A stretch of DNA of 64,000 bases from Candidatus Bipolaricaulota bacterium. Its GTDB lineage: Bacteria > Bipolaricaulota > Bipolaricaulia > M55B111. A model generated the notes under the pieces. That model had not been told where the DNA came from. It did no database searches and saw only the letters and a list, made by a program, of their open reading frames with translations. Of this stretch, positions 57,140-64,000 are shown in pieces. The position numbers and the translations under genes were made by a program. Each line of letters starts with the position of its first letter. The first letter of the stretch is position 1. The stretch covers positions 1 through 64,000 of the forward strand of contig JAIPHJ010000005.1 of assembly GCA_021735245.1 (NCBI GenBank). Reading direction: 5' to 3'.

Positions 57140-57589
57140 ATGAGACTGACGAGCCCGGAATTCGATAATGGAGAGATGATGCCTGAAAAATACGGATACA
57201 CCAAGGAGAACGTCAACCCACCACTTAAGCTCGAGGACGTGCCCGAGGAAGCAGAATCGCTGGTTTTGATAATGGACGACCCGGACGCCATGGAGCCCGC
57301 CGGAAAGGTCTGGGATCACTGGGTGGTCTGGAATATGGACCCCGGCATTCGGGATATTCCAGAAGATTGGGACATGGAAGGCGGAAAAGGCGGAAAGACG
57401 GACTACGGAGAAACGAAGTACGGTGGACCCAATCCCCCGGACGGCGTCCATACCTACCAGTTCCGTGTTTACGCACTGGATACTCGTATGGACTTTTCTC
57501 GGGCGCCAACTAAGGCGGACCTGGAAAAAGAAATGGAAGGCCACGTGCTGGACCGGGCGAAGCTGGTGGGAAATTACGCGCCACAGTAG
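57140..57589 (+). CDS. YbhB/YbcL family (PEBP-like) protein
   Basis: NVNPPLKLEDVPEEAESLVLIMDDPDAMEPAGKVWDHWVVWNM, GPNPPDGVHTYQFRVYALDT. Confidence 0.94.
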   Translation: MRLTSPEFDNGEMMPEKYGYTKENVNPPLKLEDVPEEAESLVLIMDDPDAMEPAGKVWDHWVVWNMDPGIRDIPEDWDMEGGKGGKTDYGETKYGGPNPPDGVHTYQFRVYALDTRMDFSRAPTKADLEKEMEGHVLDRAKLVGNYAPQ

Positions 57590-57621
57590 TTCCTAACTAT
57601 AACAGTTAAAAGGAGGATCAC

Positions 57622-58599
57622 GTGTCGGAAGTATTTATCACGAGGAGAGTATTTCCAGAGGCAAAGGACCGGCTGAAAGAAGCGGGGATCGAATTCGAGA
57701 TAAACGATACGGGCGAAGTTCTGGATAAGAGCGAGTTAATCGGGAACCTGGAAGGTAAGGAGGTGCTGATCCCTCTCCTGAACGACGAGGTGGACGCTGA
57801 AGTCCTCGACGCCGGGGACGAGCTGAAGATCGTGGCTAATCTCGGAGTGGGATACGACAACATAGACGTCGAAGCCGCGACGGAGAGGGGGATCATGGTC
57901 ACTAATACGCCGGGCGTGCTGACCGAAACTACAGCGGACCTTTCCTTTGGGCTGTTGCTTGCCGCGGCCCGCCGGATTCCCGAGGCGGACCGGTTCGTTC
58001 GGAAGGGAGAATGGGACGGCTGGGAGCTGATTCAGCCCCAGCAGGGAGTCGACGTCCACGGGAAGACCCTGGGAATCGTCGGGATGGGCCGGATAGGTAC
58101 GGCTGTAGCCCGGCGGGGCCGATTGGGCTTCGATATGGACGTTCTCTATTACAGCAGGACCAGAAAGGAAGACGTGGAGGAAGAGCTTGGTGCCCGATAC
58201 GTCGAGCTCGACGAGTTACTGGAAGAAAGCGATTTCGTTTCCCTCCATACCCCGCTGACGGAGGAAACTGAAGGAATGATTTCCGAGTCGGAATTTTCGA
58301 CGATGAAGGAAGACGCCATTCTGGTGAACGTGGCCCGGGGACCCGTAGTGGACGAAGAGGCTCTGATTAAAGCCCTCGAGTCCGGCGAGATCAGGGGAGC
58401 GGGACTGGACGTATTCGAAAAAGAACCCGAGGTTCACCCGGGGTTGAAGGAACTGACCGAAAGCGTCGTGCTCGCGCCACACATCGGTTCCGCCTCGCGG
58501 GAAACCAGGTTGAAGATAGCGGAAATCGGAGTCGAAAATGCTATTGCCGGGCTCAGAGGAGAGAGGCCGCCCAATCTGGTTAATCCGGAAGTTTTGTAG
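57622..58599 (+). CDS. D-isomer-specific 2-hydroxyacid dehydrogenase (glyoxylate/hydroxypyruvate reductase-like)
   Basis: NLGVGYDNIDVEAATERGIMVTNTPGVLTETTADL, LGIVGMGRIGTAVARRG, LVNVARGPVVDEEAL, LAPHIGSAS; GTG start. Confidence 0.95.
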   Translation: MSEVFITRRVFPEAKDRLKEAGIEFEINDTGEVLDKSELIGNLEGKEVLIPLLNDEVDAEVLDAGDELKIVANLGVGYDNIDVEAATERGIMVTNTPGVLTETTADLSFGLLLAAARRIPEADRFVRKGEWDGWELIQPQQGVDVHGKTLGIVGMGRIGTAVARRGRLGFDMDVLYYSRTRKEDVEEELGARYVELDELLEESDFVSLHTPLTEETEGMISESEFSTMKEDAILVNVARGPVVDEEALIKALESGEIRGAGLDVFEKEPEVHPGLKELTESVVLAPHIGSASRETRLKIAEIGVENAIAGLRGERPPNLVNPEVL

Positions 58600-58733
58600 C
58601 GGGGCTTTAAATTTCGTAATGATAATTGGTACTGGTATTGCGAGTCGACTAAATCAAAGACTTTTTGGGTCACCGTTCAGAAAAATGGAATCGTAGGCCG
58701 AGCGGACATGTCTCTATCCTTTAATCAATAAAA

Positions 58734-58761
58734 AGCAGGCCGGGCTCCCACGCCCGGCCGG
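58734..58761. repeat. Single REP-like palindrome
   Basis: agcaggccgggctcccacgcccggccgg. Confidence 0.85.
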
Positions 58762-58770
58762 TACGTCGAA

Positions 58771-59076
58771 TAGTACCTTCGGGCTTCCCGCGCCGAGAAA
58801 TTTCCGACTCGCGTGCTCAAACTGTTCTCTTCGTGACAGTGGGCCTTTTGTATAGGAAGCATCACTCTTAAACAGTTAAACTTACTCGGTTATGGAAATA
58901 TCCCTCACCAGCACCCAGTTGAGTAATCATACCTTGTTTGATTTCCGGAAGAAATGCATAAAGTAGCCACTATTTATCTTGGTTGTTGACCTTTGCAGGG
59001 AATAAAACTCAACTGGGTACTGGTTCGGTCAGACATACCCGCCGCGTCGCTGGAATTTTCCCGGCCCGGAGCCCTT
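58771..59076 (-). repeat. Composite repeat module 2, copy C (inverted)
   Basis: tagtaccttcgggcttcccgcgccgagaaatttccgactcgcgtgctcaaact...ccggcccggagccctt, reverse complement of module 2 in copies A/B. Confidence 0.88.
58908..59023. repeat. CCAGCAC-type hairpin (TTGAGT variant) within copy C
   Basis: ccagcacccagttgagt ... actcaactgggtactgg. Confidence 0.92.
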
Positions 59077-59122
59077 CTCTTGCATTTGAAAAAGCAGGGT
59101 GGGCTCCAAGTGCCTTAATTTT

Positions 59123-59199
59123 AGCAGGTCGGGCTCCCATGCCCGACCGAAAGGTGCGATCCGTCGACCATCCGCCCGAGCGTGGGAGCTCGGGCTGCT
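59123..59199. repeat. REPIN-like palindrome pair
   Basis: agcaggtcgggctcccatgcccgaccg ... ccgcccgagcgtgggagctcgggctgct. Confidence 0.92.
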
Positions 59200-59280
59200 T
59201 TGGTTTTTCTGATATTCTCTATACCGCCCACCCGCGCGGGCGATGAATGGGAGCCTGTGCTGTTTTTTTACAAATTCCCC

Positions 59281-59487
59281 GGCAGGTCGAGCCCCCGTGC
59301 TCGACCGATAGTCCCGATACCGAAAATCCGCGCGGGCAATGGGAGCCCGCGCTGCTATTGTTCGCAAACTAAGCAGGTCGGGCTCCCACGCCCGACCGGT
59401 AGGTAGGTGGTCTCGATAAAGACCTTCGCTTAACATTCTATAAAGAGGGAAGACAATAATAGCAGCCGGGGCTCCCACGGCCCGGCG
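59281..59487. repeat. REPIN-like pair (59281-59356) plus two single REPs (59372-59399, 59461-59487)
   Basis: ggcaggtcgagcccccgtgctcgaccg...ccgcgcgggcaatgggagcccgcgctgct; agcaggtcgggctcccacgcccgaccgg; agcagccggggctcccacggcccggcg. Confidence 0.88.
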
Positions 59488-59575
59488 ATTTGAGAGATAT
59501 CGATCCTGCAGCTTTAGGGTTTTCTGGACGATCCAGAAGATCTTTAGAGAAGAGTCCCTGGAAGGGAGGTTTACA

Positions 59576-60157
59576 ATTCGAATAAATCCGCGAGATTGGC
59601 TGGTTGTCTTGGACTATCAGAACGATTTCCTGCCCCCGGATGGAGCTCTGGCCGTCCCCGGCGGGGACGAGTTGGTTGATAGGATCAACGAATTAATCGA
59701 ATTGTTTCCCCATTCCCTCGCGACGAGGGACTGGCACCCCGAGAACCACTATTCGTTCGAGGAAAACGGGGGAAAGTGGCCCAAACACTGCCTCCAGGAA
59801 ACCCGGGGAGCCGAGTTTCACCCGCACCTCTACCAGGAGAAGCTTGACTTCAAGCTGAAAAAAGGCTTCGACCCCGAGGACCGCTCGGATTACAGCGGGT
59901 TCAGCGCTGAGACCGAGGGTGGCAAGGAACTTGCCAAAGTACTCCGGGAAGCAGGGGCGGAAAGATTGTTCGTGGCGGGACTCGCTCTGGATTACTGTGT
60001 TCGGGCGACTGCCCTTTCCGGACTGGAAGAGGGCTTCCAGGTGGTCCTGCTTGAGGATTGCACGGAGCCGGTGAACGGGGACGACGGCGAAAGGGCGATT
60101 GAGGAGATCAGGTCCGGGGGCGGGGAGATCGCCCGGAGCACGGACCTGGAATTTTGA
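59576..60157 (+). CDS. Nicotinamidase / isochorismatase-family cysteine hydrolase
   Basis: WLVVLDYQNDFLPPDGALAVPGGDELVDRIN, ATRDWHPENHYSFEENGGKWPKHCLQETRGAEFHP, AGLALDYCVRATAL; start is a proposed ATT (ORF track begins at TTG 59609, inside strand beta-1). Confidence 0.88.
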   Translation: MRINPRDWLVVLDYQNDFLPPDGALAVPGGDELVDRINELIELFPHSLATRDWHPENHYSFEENGGKWPKHCLQETRGAEFHPHLYQEKLDFKLKKGFDPEDRSDYSGFSAETEGGKELAKVLREAGAERLFVAGLALDYCVRATALSGLEEGFQVVLLEDCTEPVNGDDGERAIEEIRSGGGEIARSTDLEF

Positions 60158-61077
60158 TTTCTCCGGAGTCCGGGACGGACGAGATCGTTCCCGTAGTTCT
60201 AGGTCCCACCGCCGTTGGAAAGACCGAGCTGGTTCATAGCGTAGCCCGGGAGATAGACGGAGAAATTATTTCAGCTGATTCCCGGGCGATTTACGAGGGA
60301 ATGGATATCGGGACCGCGACGCCCCCGCCGGCCCACCGAAAAGAGATCCCCTACCACCTGGTTAATTTCCTTCATCCCCGGGAGAGGTACAGCGCCGCCG
60401 ACTTCCGCCGGGACGTCGAGGAGAAGATAGAGGAGATAAGGGGCCGGGATCGGAGACCTCTGATCGAAGGAGGAAGCCGGCTGTACATAATTGCTCTGAC
60501 CCGGGGGATCTTCGAGGGACCCGAGGCCGACGAACAGCTGCGGGAGGAATTACGAGAGGTCCCGAACGATCGACTCCACGAGAGGTTGAGCGAAGTCGAT
60601 CCCCGGACGGCGGAAAAGGTCCATCCGAACGACACGAAGAGGCTCGTCCGGGCGCTGGAAGTATACGAGTTGACCGGGGAACCGATAAGCAAGCTGAAGC
60701 GCGAAGCCGAGCCGCTCCCGGTCGAATTCCTGAAGGTCGGGCTGGACCGGCCGCGCCAGCAGCTTTACGAACGGGCAAACGACCGGGTAGAGCAAATGCT
60801 GGAGAGGGGTTTGATGGACGAGGTTAAGGCCCTGGTGGAAGAGGGCTTCGGCCCGGATTGGGGTGCCTGGGAGACTATCGGTTACAAAGAGCTTGCCCTT
60901 CATATTAAAGGCGAATACGAGTACGAGGAGGCGGTCGAGGAGATCAAGAAGAACACCCGCCACCTCGCCAAGTACCAGCAGAACTGGATGAAAAAGATCG
61001 AGGGGATAACCCGGTTCGATCTCCAGGAAGACCGGGAGGTCAAAAGTTCACTCCTGGATTTAATCCGGGGATGCTGA
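60154..61077 (+). CDS. miaA: tRNA dimethylallyltransferase
   Basis: VVLGPTAVGKTELVHSVAREIDGEIISADSRAIYEGMDIGTATP, HLVNFLHPRERYSAADFR; TTG start. Confidence 0.96.
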   Translation: MISPESGTDEIVPVVLGPTAVGKTELVHSVAREIDGEIISADSRAIYEGMDIGTATPPPAHRKEIPYHLVNFLHPRERYSAADFRRDVEEKIEEIRGRDRRPLIEGGSRLYIIALTRGIFEGPEADEQLREELREVPNDRLHERLSEVDPRTAEKVHPNDTKRLVRALEVYELTGEPISKLKREAEPLPVEFLKVGLDRPRQQLYERANDRVEQMLERGLMDEVKALVEEGFGPDWGAWETIGYKELALHIKGEYEYEEAVEEIKKNTRHLAKYQQNWMKKIEGITRFDLQEDREVKSSLLDLIRGC

Positions 61078-61157
61078 GTGAGGCTTTTGTTTTCACCAAC
61101 TGCTGGAGCGCGGGAACATAAGCTGATATTGTTTATGAACTAAGTATTAGCCGAAGT

Positions 61158-61261
61158 CCAGCACACAACAGAGATGAATAGTTTAGTTGGGTGATTACCG
61201 AAAAAAGATTTTTCAAACTTTTCAGTGCCCTTGTAGGACTTTAGGCTCTGTTGAGTGCTGG
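61158..61261. repeat. CCAGCAC-type hairpin (CAACAGAG variant), copy 2
   Basis: ccagcacacaacagag ... ctctgttgagtgctgg; near-identical to 56173-56277. Confidence 0.92.
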
Positions 61262-61262
61262 A

Positions 61263-61336
61263 AGGTCGGGTTCCCATGCCCGACCGGAAGGTGCGATCCG
61301 TCGACCATCCGCCCGAGCGTGGGAGCTCGGGCTGCT
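61263..61336. repeat. REPIN-like palindrome pair
   Basis: aggtcgggttcccatgcccgaccgg ... ccgcccgagcgtgggagctcgggctgct. Confidence 0.88.
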
Positions 61337-61443
61337 TGGATTTTTCTGATATTCTCGATACCGATCACCCGCGCGGACGATGAATGGGAGTCTGTGCTGT
61401 TTTTTTACAAATTCCCCAGCAGGTCGAGCCCCTTCTTAATTTT

Positions 61444-61519
61444 AGCAGGCCGGGCTCCCACGCCCGGCCGATAGTCCCGATACCGACCTCCCGCGCGGGC
61501 AATGGGAGCCCGCGCTGCT
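61444..61519. repeat. REPIN-like palindrome pair
   Basis: agcaggccgggctcccacgcccggccg ... cccgcgcgggcaatgggagcccgcgctgct. Confidence 0.92.
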
Positions 61520-61565
61520 CGTTACGAATTTCCCCAGCATGTCGGGCACATTACGCCTTAATTTT

Positions 61566-61732
61566 AGCAGGTCGGGCTCCCATGCCCGACCGGTAGTATC
61601 GATTCGTCAACCAACCGCCCGAGTGTGGGAGCTCGGGCTGCTATTGTTCGCGAACTAAGCAGGTCCGGCTCCCACTGCCGGTCCGGTACTCTCGCTACCG
61701 ACCACCCGCGCGGGCAATGGGAGCCCGCGCTG
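61566..61732. repeat. Two REPIN-like palindrome pairs (61566-61642, 61658-61732)
   Basis: agcaggtcgggctcccatgcccgaccgg...cgcccgagtgtgggagctcgggctgct; agcaggtccggctcccactgccggtccgg...cccgcgcgggcaatgggagcccgcgctg. Confidence 0.9.
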
Positions 61733-61786
61733 ATTTTACAAATTCCCCGGACCGGGAGGTCGGACGCGAGCCCTATAATTCAACCG

Positions 61787-64000
61787 TTAAAAATCTACGA
61801 GCTCCACGTCGAACCAAAACCCCGATTTACTTCCCGTAATTCCGACCTTTAGACAGTTCTGCAGTGTGTTGTGGAGAGAATAGGAAAGACTCGATAGATT
61901 CCCCGCCTGAACGTCGTACTCCCCGGTTAAGCTGAGCGACCAGGTGTCGAGAAACTCCAGCTGGAGTTCTCCGGACACCTTCTTCAGCCAGGTCTCGAAG
62001 GGAGTGCTCTTTAGTTTAATTCCCCCGGATGTTCCCTCTGAGGAGAATTTTAACCCAAAGGTCGTCCCCGAGATCGATCCTCCATCGACGTCGTAGCCGG
62101 AAGATAGGTTCAGCTTGATTTTCCCCCGGGAATAAGTGGACTCAGTCTTTATCGACGACAGGGATGCTTCCAAAATATCGTAGCTCACCGTGAACTTCTG
62201 ATCGAGCGAATATCTACTGAAGCCGATACTGTATTTGGCGTTCGAAAACCCGTCGGCGGGCACGAAGTCGTAGTGGAAGGACAGGCTCTGGTTGATATCC
62301 CCCGTACTGCTGTACTTCAAACTTAGCCGATCTTGACTCTTTATCGAGTCGAATTCGAACGGTGACTCTCCGAACCCCTCCCTATGGACGAACTGGAGGT
62401 TCAAAGTTCCGGGCCCTTCGATCTTCAGCTCCGGTTCCAGATTCGTCCAGGCTCGCGCAGTTACCTCTTCTCCCCGCCCGAGGTAGTAAGGATTGAGCCA
62501 GCCCTCTCCTTTGAGCGAAGGATTAAAAGGGCCCATCGCGGGAGCTTTAACCCGGAAATTTCCGCCTATCTCCCCCCTTCCTCCGGAGCGAACTCTGGAC
62601 CAGTCGCGCTTAATCTCTCGATAGTAACCCAGACGTGTTCTTAATCCGTAACTCAAGGGAAAGTCCTGGAGGGACCGCTCCCGAGATAGCGAAATTTCCG
62701 GGAGTCTTTCGATCGCGTGATCCGTTTTCTCTTCGTCATCGGACTTTTCAGTCCGGGAAACGAGCGCCTTCCAGTTCAGGCCGTAATCTTGCCCGTCCAG
62801 GCTAAGGCTCCACTCGTTGTGGTCGTAATTCGACCCTCTAAATTCTCCCTGCTCGACGGTTATGTCAGTGCTTATCTCGATCCAGTCCGCCGGATTCAGG
62901 TCGAAGGCTCCATCCAGTTTGTAGAAATTGTCGCCGAAGGCTCTGTAGATTCCGTAAATTTCCCCTACTCCCGCTACCGTATTTCCACCCGAGTAATAAT
63001 CCAGACCGAGTCCCAGACCCTGGTGGCGGGAAAAATAGTCCATAACGACGTTGCCGAAGTGGTTTTTGTCGTGAAAAACGGGAAATGCTCCGCTAACGGA
63101 TAACCCGTCTTCCGAGGAGTAGCCGATCTCGGGAAAGTACGGGCGTTTAGGAAGACCCACGTCTTTTAGCGTTAGGAAGTAGAGCGGGGACCAGCCCACC
63201 GGGACCCCGAAGGACTTCAGCCTCGCGGACCTTGCTAGGACGAAGTCCCCCTCGATCAGGGATGTCCGATCAGCTGAAATGGAGTAAGCGCAGCCGCCAT
63301 CGCATCTACACCCTTCGCAGGTGCTGAACGAGCTGCTCTCGAAGTCAGCCCGGCTCAAACCGGAAGGACTATCGAACTCAAAAGCGGCGGACTTCCCGAG
63401 CATCTGAACTTTTCTCTGTTCACCCTTGCTGCCCTCCAGGACTATCTGGCCTGAGATCCCTTCGGCGGTAAGGTCCGATATCTTTACAGCGTCTTTGGGG
63501 TCGGTTGACAGGGTTCCCGATATTCTATCGGCTCGCAAGTTCGTGGTTTTTCTTGTTAGTTCAGCATTTTCGGATAGTTCAAACTTCCAGGCGTCTTCGA
63601 TCTTCTTGATGGAAGCTTTGTCTCCCGAAAGGTAAGAGTTTTCTCCGAGAGTAACCCTCATGGCTCCCTCCGCCGATAGCTCCTGCGTGCCATCCTCTCC
63701 TTTCAGCTCCAGGTAGTCGGAGGTCAAGGACCAATCGGGTCGGGATAACCGAACGTTCCCTTCGGCGGTGGCCCTTCGAGAAGCTGAATCGCTGTCCTGA
63801 CCGGGGCTTGCCGTTCCCGTAATCTTATCGGCCCGGAGCGTCGTGGGCCCGCTTTCGTATTTCGGATTTCCGGTTACTTCGAAGTCCCAGCCTGCTTCGA
63901 CTTTCTTTGCCCGGATTTCGCCCCCCGCGAGGGACGAGTTCCCGGCGAGAGAGAGTTCGGCCCCCGGCGCGATCCTCAGGGAATCCAGCTTGGCTCCCTC
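61787..64000 (-). CDS. LptD/OstA-like outer-membrane protein, 5' end beyond the window (partial)
   Basis: Frame open from 63727 to 64000 (EGAKLDSLRIAPGAELSLAGNSSLAGGEIRAKKVEAGWDFEVTGNPKYESGPTTLRADKITGTAS...); RLKSFGVPVGWSPLYFLTLKDVGLPKRPYFPEIGYSSEDGLSVSGAFPVF; beta-strand-rich C-terminus. Confidence 0.8.
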   Translation of the reverse strand, partial: EGAKLDSLRIAPGAELSLAGNSSLAGGEIRAKKVEAGWDFEVTGNPKYESGPTTLRADKITGTASPGQDSDSASRRATAEGNVRLSRPDWSLTSDYLELKGEDGTQELSAEGAMRVTLGENSYLSGDKASIKKIEDAWKFELSENAELTRKTTNLRADRISGTLSTDPKDAVKISDLTAEGISGQIVLEGSKGEQRKVQMLGKSAAFEFDSPSGLSRADFESSSFSTCEGCRCDGGCAYSISADRTSLIEGDFVLARSARLKSFGVPVGWSPLYFLTLKDVGLPKRPYFPEIGYSSEDGLSVSGAFPVFHDKNHFGNVVMDYFSRHQGLGLGLDYYSGGNTVAGVGEIYGIYRAFGDNFYKLDGAFDLNPADWIEISTDITVEQGEFRGSNYDHNEWSLSLDGQDYGLNWKALVSRTEKSDDEEKTDHAIERLPEISLSRERSLQDFPLSYGLRTRLGYYREIKRDWSRVRSGGRGEIGGNFRVKAPAMGPFNPSLKGEGWLNPYYLGRGEEVTARAWTNLEPELKIEGPGTLNLQFVHREGFGESPFEFDSIKSQDRLSLKYSSTGDINQSLSFHYDFVPADGFSNAKYSIGFSRYSLDQKFTVSYDILEASLSSIKTESTYSRGKIKLNLSSGYDVDGGSISGTTFGLKFSSEGTSGGIKLKSTPFETWLKKVSGELQLEFLDTWSLSLTGEYDVQAGNLSSLSYSLHNTLQNCLKVGITGSKSGFWFDVELVDF

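Noticed and set aside
37529-61261. CCAGCAC hairpins as integron attC sites (folded, sequence-variable, about 60-140 nt; GTTGAGT/ACTCAAC match GTTRRRY/RYYYAAC)
   Set aside because: The boxes are in the wrong order (GTTRRRY left, RYYYAAC right) and not at the outer ends; ends are constant CCAGCAC/GTGCTGG; no integrase and no cassette ORFs between them.
46481-61732. Clusters of short repeats that could be mistaken for CRISPR arrays
   Set aside because: Spacing is irregular, units are GC-rich palindromes in both orientations with variable arms, no constant spacer size and no cas genes; fits REP/REPIN elements.

Overview
Bacterial chromosome window, apparently from a diderm (outer-membrane proteins), strongly biased to the + strand. 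Recognisable blocks are: (i) hrcA-grpE-dnaK-dnaJ on the minus strand behind a CIRCE operator; (ii) a peptide ABC transporter (binding protein plus two permeases, no ATPase in view); (iii) an EF-G-like GTPase, CBS and YjbQ genes; (iv) an ancient tRNA/translation/transcription block tRNA-Thr, tRNA-Tyr, tRNA-Thr, tuf, rpmG, tRNA-Trp, secE, nusG, rplKAJL, rpoB, with no rpoC after rpoB; (v) a Nudix gene, an MBL-fold hydrolase and a PriA whose helicase motifs are lost but whose Zn cysteines are kept; (vi) an S8 peptidase with a C-terminal sorting-like domain, a PorV-like barrel and a 1311-aa SprA-like outer-membrane protein with an inserted beta-propeller; (vii) ManC, PGI/PMI, fRMsr, KptA and GGT; (viii) anaerobe redox genes (flavodiiron protein, 3-Cys ferredoxin, superoxide reductase, 2-oxoacid:ferredoxin oxidoreductase, AOR); (ix) tRNA-Pro abutting tdk; (x) gatB, galE, pepQ-like, ruvX, HpnB-like GT2, miaA; (xi) an LptD-like protein running off the right edge. 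The most unusual non-coding content is in the accessory intergenic regions from about 37 kb onward. It comprises REP/REPIN-like paired palindromes, and a separate family of about 104-120 nt hairpins with constant CCAGCAC...GTGCTGG ends but interchangeable, compensatorily varying stems, nested inside a larger structured composite repeat. No CRISPR array, rRNA, integrase or transposase was recognised. All calls are from reading the sequence and the supplied ORF translations; no search was run.
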